From NCBI RefSeq assembly GCF_009905545.1, contig NZ_JAAALB010000030.1, positions 1 to 64,000 of the forward strand: DNA of 64,000 bases, in the 5' to 3' direction. The notes below the pieces were generated by a model. That model was not told the DNA's origin. It was given only the letters and a program-made list of their open reading frames with translations, and did no database searches. The translations under genes and the position numbers were made by a program. This document shows positions 46,601 to 56,100 of this stretch, piece by piece (the first letter of the stretch is position 1; each line of letters begins with the position of its first letter). This DNA comes from Cellulophaga sp. BC115SP. GTDB taxonomy: Bacteria; Bacteroidota; Bacteroidia; Cytophagales; Spirosomataceae.

Positions 46601-48024
46601 CCGTTCGGGGCAATCTTGTTTCCATCCGTAGCATCTTTAGGATTTAGACCATTAGCCAATTCCCAAATATCATCCATCCCATCTTTATCAGCATCTGTAT
46701 AAGCGGTATTGCTGCCATATTTAGGAATTCCTCCAACATTGGTAGGACTATCAATAATTCCTGAAGGGTGAGTAATTCCAGCACTGGTGACTAAAGCATA
46801 AGTAGCGCCTTCATACGTAGCAGTTCCCGTACGGGTTTCACGAGTAATACGAAGGTCTATGGCGTCACGACGTGGTAAAATAGCTCCAGCGCTATCCAAT
46901 ACTCTCAAATATGCCTCTTCGGCAGTGTGGGTACGAACGGGTGCTGTGTCAAAAGGTTTTTCTTGTCGAGCCGCCTTGATTAGTGCATCCGCATTGACGT
47001 AACTATCTTTTTGCACACCTTTGGTCCAGTTGTCGGCCGTCACATCAGGATACCCAGCCACGTAGTTGCCATCAATGTAAAACTTCCCTCCCCAAGTGGT
47101 GTCTGTACCATCTACATAGAAGTTAGTATAATTTAAAATACGATTTCTTTTATTGGAGGCTGAACTTGTTGTAAGACTACCAGGAGTGGCAGGTCCTGCC
47201 TTGTAGTAGTTGTTCACCATATTGATTTTTCCCCCTTCTCCTCCATAAGAAGAGTTGATATTTCCCCAGTTATACACCACGTTATTGCGATAATCTACTA
47301 GTTCATCAGCTGGGTCGTATGGCACATACCCTTTTCTTGCGCCACCAAATCGTGGGTTTCGTGAAGAATGATGCGCTAAAAGGTTATGGTGAAAAGTAGC
47401 ATTCGCTCCTCCCCAAATCCCTGCATAACCATGAATCCCTTTATCATGCTTTGAGTTATATAAGCTTTCGCTCAAAATAGACCATTGTAAGGTAAAATTT
47501 CGAATGCCATAAAATGTCCCCGTTTCATCTATCGACCAGCTCAACGAGCAGTGATCGACAATAATATTTTGATATGGGCCATTCCAACTATTCATGGCAT
47601 CATCTTCAGAAGCATTTTCATCGCCAAAACGACAACGAAGATATCGGACGATAATATCTGATGCCGAGATATTTAGGGTATAGCCTGTGATACAAATCCC
47701 ATCTCCTGGAGCTGTTTGACCTGCAATCGTAATATTATTCTGTTTGATTACGAGTCTACTTTTTAATTTTATTTCTCCCGAAACTTTAAAAATAATAGTT
47801 CGATTAGGCTGGCTTATGGCATCTCGCAAACTACCAACACCCGAATCGTTGAGGTTCGTTACTTCATATACGCTACCTCCACGACCACCAACGGCGAAGC
47901 GTCCTCCCCCTTCAGCAGTAGGAAAAGCGAGTTGTTGGGCATGGGTTTCTGAGAATAAACACAATATGAGAGCAGCAAGTGAAAAAGTGTATTTTCTCAC
48001 TTGGAAAAAAGAAGAAATTTTCAT
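43663..48024 (-). CDS. Pectate lyase (PL1) - pectinesterase (CE8) fusion with T9SS C-terminal domain
   Basis: The 1453-residue protein has a signal peptide (ending ETHAQ) and a PL1-type beta-helix (about 30-400; GSVYEVTNLNDSGVGSLRDAI, DHCSLSWSIDE, HHSSRNPRFGG). A DxDxDG hinge follows (ADKDGMDDIWELANGLNP), then a CE8 esterase (about 505-830; FLGGQDTV, DFIFGSATAIF, YVLGRPW). Next come a fibronectin-like segment (about 850-950), two similar beta-sandwich repeats sharing GSYTGTITH, and a type A T9SS sorting domain (about 1370-1453; NPSVNEVQVSHP, GLPSGVYLVEW). It should be exported by type IX secretion to the cell surface or medium, coupling de-esterification and lyase cleavage. It lies in the pectin locus after the PL10 gene. 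Confidence 0.92.
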   Translation of the reverse strand: MKISSFFQVRKYTFSLAALILCLFSETHAQQLAFPTAEGGGRFAVGGRGGSVYEVTNLNDSGVGSLRDAISQPNRTIIFKVSGEIKLKSRLVIKQNNITIAGQTAPGDGICITGYTLNISASDIIVRYLRCRFGDENASEDDAMNSWNGPYQNIIVDHCSLSWSIDETGTFYGIRNFTLQWSILSESLYNSKHDKGIHGYAGIWGGANATFHHNLLAHHSSRNPRFGGARKGYVPYDPADELVDYRNNVVYNWGNINSSYGGEGGKINMVNNYYKAGPATPGSLTTSSASNKRNRILNYTNFYVDGTDTTWGGKFYIDGNYVAGYPDVTADNWTKGVQKDSYVNADALIKAARQEKPFDTAPVRTHTAEEAYLRVLDSAGAILPRRDAIDLRITRETRTGTATYEGATYALVTSAGITHPSGIIDSPTNVGGIPKYGSNTAYTDADKDGMDDIWELANGLNPKDATDGNKIAPNGYTQLENFLNGISKDTGTGEILGGTKTVDLMGYDAVVALDGTGSHKTLQAAIDAAPVNSTAPFRIFIKNGKYLEKVNIPSNKPFIYLIGESAAKTIISWNDYSGKANPAGGTYGTSTSGTLTIKSDNCGLWNLTVENTTGDSPQALAISLEGDKTVVKSCIFLGGQDTVLSNGDGKRQYFKDTYIDGVVDFIFGSATAIFDSCIVYAKDRVDKLAGSYITAANTPTTQTYGYVFRNTILPANNGVTSYVLGRPWQNDAGTADAAKKGNKVVFLNSIYGNKIVKPEGWSVWDAGTNTSLITYAEYKPKGFNGALADVSKRVSWSKQLTDAQALVYYDNSKIFGTWDPCTIANVCPTTKGELVMLNFKVIKGANLSTPTTFTWNTAWNMKDIQFSVYRSVDTKTNFVKIKDITSTTDTLWNYTTNDNAPEAGKTYYYVIKATKTGFKEFNTDTVSVTSLPTITLNGTPADFLQGLGAPSVAQVYTVAGENLPSALTITVPTNFEVSLDAGKTWNTSTVSLSPTSGIVATTSVLIRLNAKTAGSYTGTITHASTGAIAKTLQLTGITQTEALAFSQRLALWSMSISDADSATVRAKGITVSKPSLKRLYLSNGSVIPAYSALHGQAFAPSADGGGLWTTAGGGWGNNLYRGSYEQIVIKCNTDYTLRVDSLQLKTALYAAATGKFALVFSKTGFKNDSSEATAGLLAGIPLVAGANGKFTTPIIPNAEPSSTVTRYQFALNGSTGINLVAGDSLTFRLYYSTGSSSAGRYAKIKDLELLGVSKAILKPAMALTQALQDFNYMIGMTNEPQSYTVTAENLQGEIQLIPSAFFELSLDKTTWFNAASALKITPTNGMVSTKVYVRFTASTAGSYTGTITHKATGVQDITVNLKGIVAKPLGIDEIGNHALVLSPNPSVNEVQVSHPAEKAELRLIDLQGNSKVSQSLNGHTTTTTLSLQGLPSGVYLVEWSTGEKKATKKLVKE

Positions 48025-48058
48025 CTTGAATAGGTTTTAAATAGGGTTTGAGCTTTGG

Positions 48059-48074
48059 GGTATCAGCATTGGGC
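48059..48074. repeat. Dispersed word (GGTATCAGCATTGGGC), copy 3
   Basis: This is a diverged copy of the word at 2682-2700 and 5971-5989. It lies just before the second MITE-like element, as copy 1 lies just before the first. Confidence 0.35.
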
Positions 48075-48140
48075 TATTTCTAAAAAGCTCTTAAAATAGT
48101 AATAACAAAATCATTTCGATGACATAATGACTGAGCTTAG

Positions 48141-48346
48141 AGTATGTTTAAAATTTTATTTGGCACGTATCGGAAAAACAAAATTTCCCTTCGCCACTCC
48201 TTACTTTTCTTGTCTTGACACAAGAAAAGTAACAAAAGAAAGTCAAGAAATCCTAAACTCGCCTGTGGCTCAAACAATAGGATTTCAGAAAAACAAATAC
48301 ATACCTTTTCATTTTCAATGACTTCTAAAATTAAAACATAGTCTTA
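48141..48346. repeat. MITE-like interspersed repeat, copy 2
   Basis: It has the same ends (AGTATGTTTAAAATTTTAT and the inverted AAACATAGTCTTA) and the same inner palindrome (TTACTTTTCTTGT / ACAAGAAAAGTAA) as copy 1. About 110 central bases are nearly identical, while the outer parts are more diverged. It lies inside the pectin locus, between the PL10 gene (stop at 48344) and the PL1-CE8 gene, whose promoter or leader it may carry. Confidence 0.75.
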
Positions 48347-49420
48347 CTTACTCCATTTGGCAAGCCATTTGGGATAATCAACTTCAATGAGTTTTTTGGG
48401 CCATTCGCCGTAGTAACCGTATCCAATACGACGTTCATGTTCGATTTCGGCTAAAGTTGCCTTGGGCACGCTATCACGACCGACAAAGAAGGGTTTGTTG
48501 GTTTCTAAATCATAAAATCTTGCCCAAATTTCTCCATTAGGATCTGCTATTACCACACGATCTTTACCCTTTGGAAGTGATGGAGCGGGTATGTCTTCCA
48601 CTTTTATTCCTTTGATTTTTACCGATTCTAAATATGCAACAGCCGCTTTTATCGATTGCTTGATCTCGTCTGATGGATTTTTTATGGTCATTAAAAAGTT
48701 GATAATCCCAACTGACTCAGCACCACTCAGCGATGGTAATTCAAATTTTCGTGCCTTGGCAGGTTTTAGCGTAAGTCTGTCATGTTGAGCACACCAAACG
48801 GTAAGGGTTCCATTTTGGCGAACTTGCGTGTTCAGAATACATCGGATTCCTCGGTCAACTGCTAGTTGTGCTAAAGGTCGTAACGCTGGTGAGAGATTGG
48901 CATATTCATCTTTCGCTTCTGCTGTGCTTCTCATCACCTTCATGACATCGATCATGGCATTGTCGTTGTAGGTAATATGCTTATGATAACCAGAAGTATC
49001 AGGATAAAACTGTCCCCAACCACCTGCTTTATTTTGAGCTTCTAACAGGTATTTGATACCTCTTTCGGCTGATTGTAAATAAGTAGGATTTTGGGTTTGA
49101 GTATATGCTTTTACCAAAGTGGTAATCTCTCTTGTAGTTGCTTTGTCATCGATAGTGGTATCATACACTTTTTTTTCAGACAAAAGCTTTTTTCTAAGCT
49201 CTGGCTTAATGGTGAGTGAATAATTAATAGCATCTCCGCCAGGTTGTGGCCAACCGCCATTATCTCTTTGGTACAGAAGCATCCTTTCTGCTACAGAATC
49301 TTTAGGATATTCTGTAGCAACTGTTTGAACAGCCGTAGATTGTGTTTTAGCAGTATGACAAGCTAGAAATAGACAAGGAAGTAAGCTTAAGAAACTTAAA
49401 GCAAAGGATTTTTTCATCAT
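48344..49420 (-). CDS. Pectate lyase, polysaccharide lyase family 10, lipoprotein
   Basis: The 358-residue protein has a lipoprotein signal (LPCLFLACHTAKT) and a PL10 alpha/alpha-barrel catalytic domain. Typical stretches are RDNGGWPQPGG, DDKATTREITTLVKAY, NKAGGWGQFYPDTSGY, HITYNDNAMIDVM and the late EIWARFYDLETNKPFFVGRDS. It cleaves de-esterified homogalacturonan by beta-elimination and is probably anchored in the outer membrane or periplasm. The start is at 49420 (MMKK) or the next Met; longer versions would read through the terminator hairpin just upstream (49434-49459). It belongs to the pectin locus. Confidence 0.93.
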   Translation of the reverse strand: MMKKSFALSFLSLLPCLFLACHTAKTQSTAVQTVATEYPKDSVAERMLLYQRDNGGWPQPGGDAINYSLTIKPELRKKLLSEKKVYDTTIDDKATTREITTLVKAYTQTQNPTYLQSAERGIKYLLEAQNKAGGWGQFYPDTSGYHKHITYNDNAMIDVMKVMRSTAEAKDEYANLSPALRPLAQLAVDRGIRCILNTQVRQNGTLTVWCAQHDRLTLKPAKARKFELPSLSGAESVGIINFLMTIKNPSDEIKQSIKAAVAYLESVKIKGIKVEDIPAPSLPKGKDRVVIADPNGEIWARFYDLETNKPFFVGRDSVPKATLAEIEHERRIGYGYYGEWPKKLIEVDYPKWLAKWSK

Positions 49421-49433
49421 AATCTTTGGAAGG

Positions 49434-49459
49434 AAAAAAGCCCCCGAAAATTCGGGGGC
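49434..49459 (-). terminator. Strong terminator hairpin between the DUF5123 and PL10 genes
   Basis: On the minus strand, GCCCCCGAA, TT and TTCGGGGGC are followed directly by TTTTTT. The T run ends 13 nt before the PL10 start codon and the stem begins 9 nt after the DUF5123 stop. It should cut transcription of the enzyme genes relative to the SusCD genes. Confidence 0.9.
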
Positions 49460-49468
49460 AGTCAAGTT

Positions 49469-51130
49469 TTATTTCACTCTCCAACGAGGGTCACCACTGT
49501 CGCGACGACCAGAGAAAGCAGTATCTTTAAAATTGAAGTTTAATCCTGAATAAGGACTCACCCACAAATCCGTTGCTTTTTTAGCGTAGGTAAGCGAAGG
49601 CAATCCTGGGATTTCGGTACCAGCTACGTAGCCAAAATCACTTGTTGTGTAGGTATTGAGAACAGTAAAGGATGTTGCCTCTAAACCAGCAGATTTACCA
49701 CGAACTGTCAACAAGCTAGTTCCAGCCTGATCCCAAGCGTGCCCAAAAATACAGTTGCTAATACGAATACCTCCTGTTACGTTGCTACGAACACCCGCAG
49801 TACCTCTCCATTGGAACAGTGAACCTTGGTTTGTAGCAATCTCGCTCAAAGTACAATCTTCGACAACTACTGATTTTGAATTTTGGCGAGAAACTAAGAA
49901 GATGTTGATTTTACTAAAAGTTGAGGTTTGAAACAAGATATTATCAACTGCTGCTTGTGCATCACCATCCGTATCGGTGGTTAATACACCGTAGTTACCA
50001 ATTTGATGTACAATAGAGTTTTTGATAATATAATTGGTAATAAATACTTTGGCACGAATACGCAATACACCACGCATATTTGAAATTATACAATTATCGA
50101 ATGACAATTCTCCGATGGTTGTAGTTGTACTGATATTTGGGTTGAAAATATAACTAGCAGCAATATCAGCACCGATAAATTCAATATTTGAAAAACGGAG
50201 ATAGGCAATATTTGCTCCCGTTCCTATGTTACCACCACCCGAGGTTGTAATTATTGTTTTTTGGTCGCCAAAGCCATACGCACTCGTAACAGTAACAGAC
50301 TTCGTAAAGCTATTGGTAGGCATTACATAAGTCGCTCCTTTTTTCAATACAATAATTCCTCCTTCTACTACCGTTGTTAGCGCATTATTTAGGGCATTTG
50401 GATCATCACTTTCTGACAAGTCTATAACACCAGGCTGAGAGGTATCTACTGCACGTTGGATAGTAGTATAATTGTCCCAACCACGAATGGCACCATCGGC
50501 ACTGTAAATAGCTAATTGATACGTAGTCAAAGGAGCTAATTTGCCAATAATTTTTGCGCCCGCTTTTTGCTCTGCATCAGTGACGTCATACGATGCTAAT
50601 GGCGTTGCAAGTTTTAAATCCGTTTTAGCAAAAACCTTAATTTTAGCAATAACCGTTGAACCCGTTGTCCAACGCACACGAGCCGCTACGTCAATCACAT
50701 CTGAAGCGGTTGGGGTAATCATAATGGTAGGAAACTTCTCGGTTCTTACCCCTCCTAAATCTGACACCTTACTGTCATATTGGGTATTGGCAGCATGAGC
50801 AGTAGCTCTTACTTGATATTGCGTATTCCAAAACAACGACTCTCCTTTTAATAAGGTTTGGTCAACCACCACATAATTGGTATCAACATTAACTTTATAG
50901 TCAACCGTTTTGAAGGTATCTCTACTTACTTCCACGGTATATCCCACTGCCGCTTTGATATTGGCCATATTCACAATAATGGTATTGTTTTTGGCAGATA
51001 AATCTTTATTTAAAACAGGGCGAAATAAGCGAGTTTCCGCAGTAATTTCTTCTTCAGGCTTGCAGGCAAAAAGCAAACCCAAAGCCGATACTGCTAACAA
51101 GATACTCTGTTTGATATATGACTTTTTCAT
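49469..51130 (-). CDS. Surface lipoprotein with fibronectin-like and beta-helix domains (DUF4957/DUF5123 type)
   Basis: The 553-residue protein has a lipoprotein signal (ALGLLFACKPEEE), two fibronectin-III-like domains (about 30-225), a right-handed beta-helix of the DUF4957 type (about 245-440; GGIIVLKKGATYVMP, LSFDNCIISNMRGVLRI) and a DUF5123-like end finishing SGDPRWRVK. Such proteins occur in pectin loci next to SusD and may bind or cleave pectic chains; catalysis is not shown. It follows SusD and is separated from PL10 by the hairpin at 49434-49459. Confidence 0.82.
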   Translation of the reverse strand: MKKSYIKQSILLAVSALGLLFACKPEEEITAETRLFRPVLNKDLSAKNNTIIVNMANIKAAVGYTVEVSRDTFKTVDYKVNVDTNYVVVDQTLLKGESLFWNTQYQVRATAHAANTQYDSKVSDLGGVRTEKFPTIMITPTASDVIDVAARVRWTTGSTVIAKIKVFAKTDLKLATPLASYDVTDAEQKAGAKIIGKLAPLTTYQLAIYSADGAIRGWDNYTTIQRAVDTSQPGVIDLSESDDPNALNNALTTVVEGGIIVLKKGATYVMPTNSFTKSVTVTSAYGFGDQKTIITTSGGGNIGTGANIAYLRFSNIEFIGADIAASYIFNPNISTTTTIGELSFDNCIISNMRGVLRIRAKVFITNYIIKNSIVHQIGNYGVLTTDTDGDAQAAVDNILFQTSTFSKINIFLVSRQNSKSVVVEDCTLSEIATNQGSLFQWRGTAGVRSNVTGGIRISNCIFGHAWDQAGTSLLTVRGKSAGLEATSFTVLNTYTTSDFGYVAGTEIPGLPSLTYAKKATDLWVSPYSGLNFNFKDTAFSGRRDSGDPRWRVK

Positions 51131-51262
51131 AAATTTTCTTTGTTAAAAAGATCTTGAAACAAAGGACTCCCTTGTGTGGACTCCTGTTCATTTAAGAAAA
51201 CCAATTGTATTAATTGAATGCAACAAACCAATGATGAGCCTATTGCATTCAACTTTACAAAC

Positions 51263-53080
51263 CTAAAATCCGTATCCATCATTTGCCAATTTACCTTGGC
51301 TGTTTGTGATAGCTTCGGCAGGAATAGGGAAAATATAACGAGATACACCTGCTACAGGTCCATTATAGTATTTCTCCCAATCTTTGGTAATCCAGTCGGC
51401 ATAGGTTGTAGGAGTCGGCTTCAAACTTGCTAAGAACGATACACGTGTCCAAGTAGCATCTGGCGTACCTACATACTTGCGACTTGGGTTCAACAACTTG
51501 AACGTTCCACTTGCATCACGCTTCCAGTACATATAATCTGGCAATTCAGAGAATTTACCTGTTCCTGTCTGAGCAGCATCTGCCATCAATTTCAAGTCGT
51601 CCACCATTTGTTTCATCTTTGGTGCATATAAGTTCCAGCGAATCAATTCATATTTACGAATCATTTCGCCGCCAAACTCCCAGCCTCGCTCGTCCACAAT
51701 GGCATTAAAGAAACTTTGCTTTGAAGTTGATATAGACTTAATATAATCGTCTACTTTGGTTGGCCAATAAGTAGATGAAAACGCACGCTGACGGACACGT
51801 TTTAAGGCATTTTGTGCAATTTCGGTCGGACCATTTAACTCATTTTCAGCTTCAGCCAACATCAATAATACATCCGAATAACGCATCATTGGCCAGTTGA
51901 TACCAGTACCTTTAGCCGTAGAAGCCCCAGGAGCTTTGTCCAAAAACCAACGGCTCCATTTACCTTGAGCGATGTTCATCGAGTTGGTTACAAATACTGC
52001 CTGAGCACTCGTATTGATTTTGTAGAACGCACAAGTTACGTCACGACGAACGTCCAAAGTATCAAATGAGAAATAGTACGTCGGAGGAATCGCCATATAG
52101 TTATTACCCGAGCCATAGCTGTGAGCTGCCGTTGTACCACCCTCTACGGTAATACCGATATTCCAGCCTACATCACCGTTACCAATAGCAAATGGTACTT
52201 CAAATAATACATCACTGTTGGAAGGAGTCACAAATTTTGATTCATTCAAGAATACTTGTTTGAAATCTGTCGGCAAAGCACGGTCTTTTAGCGAAATCAA
52301 TTTTTCAGTATATGTCTTTGCTATTTTGTAATAATCCAAATAGTCAGATTTACGCTCCATTTGCATGGCAGGTGTCAAGTAATACCCTCCACGCTGAAGT
52401 GCCAAACGAGCAATCATCCCCATGGTGTATTCACGGTTGATTTGTTCAATACTGTAGCTATTTTGGTCAGCCCAAAGCATTTTATCCTCAATTTTGATAA
52501 GGTCATCAATGACTTGTGATAAAATTACATTACGGTCTTCTTTAGGTAAGAAAAAGTTGTTTCCTGCCTTTGGTGCTTGACGCACATTAGGTACATCTCC
52601 AAAATACAAAGTCAGCATACTGTACCAATACGCACGCATGGTATAAGCTTCGCCCAGCATCTGGTACATTTTTCTTGAAGTAGCCGCATCAGTAGATTTT
52701 AGCGCATCGCTGGCTTCAATTCCCTCGATAGCAATATTACAGTTACGAATCGAAGTATAGGCTGCATTCCATACAATGCGAAGATCGCCATTCGTAGCGA
52801 GGGCATTCAAATCCCAAATTTGATAACGGTCAGCAGTACTGCTCCAGCCACTTTGATGCTCGATGTCAGTATTACCTGCCATGTTATTTGAAAGACGAGA
52901 ACGAAACGCATCTTGACCAAATGATTCATAAATAGCATTTACACCTTTACGAGCATCATCTGGGTTTGAATAAATATAGTTTACATCAAAAGTTGATAAT
53001 GAATCAGGTTCTAAAAAGTCTTTACATGACGTTAGAAAACCAGAAGCTATCACTGCGAGTATGAGGAATTTCTTTTTCAT
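51263..53080 (-). CDS. SusD/RagB-type outer membrane lipoprotein of the pectin locus
   Basis: The 605-residue protein has a lipoprotein signal (IASGFLTSCKDFLEPDSLS) and the classic SusD pattern: DFLEP, YTMRAYWYSMLTLYFGDVP, a long helical scaffold, MRYSDVLLMLAEAENELNG, VDERGWEFGGEMIRKYELIRW and the C-terminal YIFPIPAEAITNSQG. It should bind pectin oligosaccharides at the surface and pass them to the SusC encoded 86 nt upstream. Confidence 0.93.
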   Translation of the reverse strand: MKKKFLILAVIASGFLTSCKDFLEPDSLSTFDVNYIYSNPDDARKGVNAIYESFGQDAFRSRLSNNMAGNTDIEHQSGWSSTADRYQIWDLNALATNGDLRIVWNAAYTSIRNCNIAIEGIEASDALKSTDAATSRKMYQMLGEAYTMRAYWYSMLTLYFGDVPNVRQAPKAGNNFFLPKEDRNVILSQVIDDLIKIEDKMLWADQNSYSIEQINREYTMGMIARLALQRGGYYLTPAMQMERKSDYLDYYKIAKTYTEKLISLKDRALPTDFKQVFLNESKFVTPSNSDVLFEVPFAIGNGDVGWNIGITVEGGTTAAHSYGSGNNYMAIPPTYYFSFDTLDVRRDVTCAFYKINTSAQAVFVTNSMNIAQGKWSRWFLDKAPGASTAKGTGINWPMMRYSDVLLMLAEAENELNGPTEIAQNALKRVRQRAFSSTYWPTKVDDYIKSISTSKQSFFNAIVDERGWEFGGEMIRKYELIRWNLYAPKMKQMVDDLKLMADAAQTGTGKFSELPDYMYWKRDASGTFKLLNPSRKYVGTPDATWTRVSFLASLKPTPTTYADWITKDWEKYYNGPVAGVSRYIFPIPAEAITNSQGKLANDGYGF

Positions 53081-53165
53081 AATACATTGAATAGACTTTT
53101 GCCGAGGCTTGAGTCTGATTTTAGGTTAAACACACCAAAAGTTCAATTCAAACTTTTAACAAAGG

Positions 53166-56100
53166 CTAGAAAGTAATATTTACACCAAGTGTGTACGAGC
53201 GGCTACGTGGGAAAGATGAATAATCTACCCCAGGTGTCAAACCTGAATAACCACTTCTGGTAGTACTAACTTCGGGATCATAGCCAGAGTATTTCGACCA
53301 CAGATAAAGGTTGTTACCTGTGAAATAAATTCTGAACTGAGACATACCAAGCTTTGCAATAAGGTGCTTAGGAATAGAGTAACCAATGTTTAGGTTGTTC
53401 AAACGAATAAATGAACCATCTTCAAGTGCCCAGTCAGAAATAACCGCTTGTGCATCAGACAAGCCAAGTGGTGACCAGATTGTCTTATTAGCATTTAGTT
53501 GTCTTAATTGCTCCAAATCAGTCACAATTTCACCTGGTGTTCCTGTGTATTTTCCATCTACATCCAAATAAGTAAAGCGGTTGTTGATGCTCATCATATC
53601 AGTTAAGTTACCGTAAGTCACACGACGGAACTGGTTGTATTGGATTTTACCTGTATTATAAATTTTGTTACCATAAGACCAGTTGAAGAAGATAGAAGCA
53701 TCGAAGTTTTTGTAACGACCATTAAATCCAAAACCACCTTGTGCTTTTGGTAAAGTGTTACCGATTACCTGACGATCTAAGCTGTTTACGACTCCGTCAC
53801 CGTTGGTATCTTTCAACTTCATAAAACCTGGACGGATAGAGGTATTCCCCGTAATTGCAGTCGAGTTAGTTACGCCATCTTTCAAGATATATTTTTTGGC
53901 TACAGCATCGTAACCAGAGAAGTCATCTATTTTGTAGAAACCATCTGCTACATATCCATACACATCTCCCAATGTACCTCCTACTTTCACATAGAAGTCA
54001 TCTTGGTCACGCAAGTCGGTACTTGCCCAGTTAGATTGGAAGAAACGCTCCTGAGTTCCATCCAATGCTTCTACCTTAGCTTTGTTGATACCGAAGTTTA
54101 AGTTTACAGAAAATGATGCCTCTGGTTTGTCGATGATATATCCTGTCAATGACAATTCAACTCCACGGTTTGAAGTACTACCTACGTTATTCCATTGTTT
54201 GGTAAAACCTGAGCTCGAAGGAATCGCAGATTGCAATAACAAATTGCTTGTTTTGTTATGATACAAATCCAAACTACCAACCAAGCGTTGTTTAAAGAAA
54301 CCAAAATCAAGACCTACGTTTTGGTTGATGGTCGTTTCCCAAACTAAGTTCGGATTATACAATGTGGTTCCTGTTGGAGTATAGTATACATTGTCGACAT
54401 TACCAAAACCTGGTCCTCTCAATGTAGTTGCTTCAAACAAGAATTGTGTAGCTGTAGCATCGATACGGTCGTTACCTGTTGCACCATAAGAAACACGAAG
54501 TTTCAATTCATCGAGATCACGCATTTGTTTCAACAACTTCGTTTCAGACAATTTCCATCCTAATGCTACAGCCGGGAAGAAACCCAAACGATTGGCAGCA
54601 CTAAATTTACTTGAAGCATCTGCACGGAATGTCAAAGCTGCTAAATAGCGGTCTTTGAACTGGTAATTGATACGTCCAAATCCTGATACACGATTTTGGT
54701 CGGTATTTTCAGTTGTGTATTGGCGGTCAGTACGACCAAACGACATATTAGCGAATAGTTCTTCAGGAGTAATAGAAGCACGGAAGTCTTCGCCACGTAA
54801 GAAACTGGTATTTCCGCCTGTTGAATAAACCTCATGACCCAACAAGAAATCTAGCTTGTGAGCACCCAAACCCTTCATTTGATAATTCAAGGTATTCAAC
54901 CAACGCAATGAGTTTATCTCATAGTTAGTTTTTTCACCAATAGGCAAACTACTACCGTTGTTGAAGGATTCACTAGTTAATGGGCCATAATAACGTAAAA
55001 CTTTGTCATACGATTTTGAGCTTGTTAATGTTGTTTTAAAATCTAAGCCTTTAATAATTGACCAACTCAAACCTGCATTCAATACATAGTCTTGAGTTGT
55101 ACGTTTACGCCAGTCTTGTGCTACTAATTTTTTAGGATTTACCAATGCCAATAAGAATGAAGCAAAATCGTCGTCACTGCTTGCAGTAGTCAAATCAATA
55201 TCCAAAGCATCGGCAATACCATTGGTTGGACGAGTCTGAACGGCATCTTTGATGTTCAACTGTGCCGAGCCCGAAGTACCTGCTCCATCGATTACGGTGT
55301 TCGTGATACGAGCCGAAGCATCAAATTTTAACTTCTTGCTAATATTTTGATTAATCTTAAAGTTAATCACATTACGAGTATAGCCCGAACCTGTCAACAA
55401 GCCTTGGTCTGTGTTGTTGGTCAAACTCAAACTAAAGGTTGTCATTTCAGTACCGCCACTAATACTAACGTTGTGAGATTGTGTAGTACGAGGAGCGCCA
55501 AAAAGTTCTTTCTGCCAATCTGTGCCTTTTTTACCTTGATACAAATCATAGTCGCCATATTTACCAAAGAATTTCTCCATGTTAGCTACGTCTGTGGTAC
55601 CACGTAATTTGGCTCTTTCGTAGTTCACTAAAACGTATTCGTAAGGAGAAAGTACTTTGTAGGCACGGTCAGAAGGTAAGGTTTTTAACTGCATAAAACC
55701 ATTATACGAAACCGTTGTACGACCCGCTTTTGGTCTTTTGGTTGTAATAACAACTACCCCGTTAGAAGCTTGTGCTCCATAAATAGCAGTAGCTGCTGCA
55801 TCTTTCAATACGTTGATACTTTCAATATCTGAAGGTGGTACATCTTTGATACTACTTACGATAAAACCATCCACAACATATAAAGGAGAGTTATCTTGAG
55901 TAATTGAGCCACCACCACGAACACGAATTACGACATCGGCATCGGGCGAACCATCGGTTGTAACAACACTTACCCCAGCCATACGACCTGTCATAGCTTG
56001 TGCCGCACTGGTGATAGGAATATTTTTAAGGTCACGTGATGACATAGATGCCACTGAACCAGTATTATCTGTTTTTTTGACTACCCCATAACCATCGCTT

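Noticed and set aside
48127-48321. Plus-strand 64-codon frame between pectin genes
   Set aside because: It is contained in the second MITE-like copy; the frame is not kept in copy 1.
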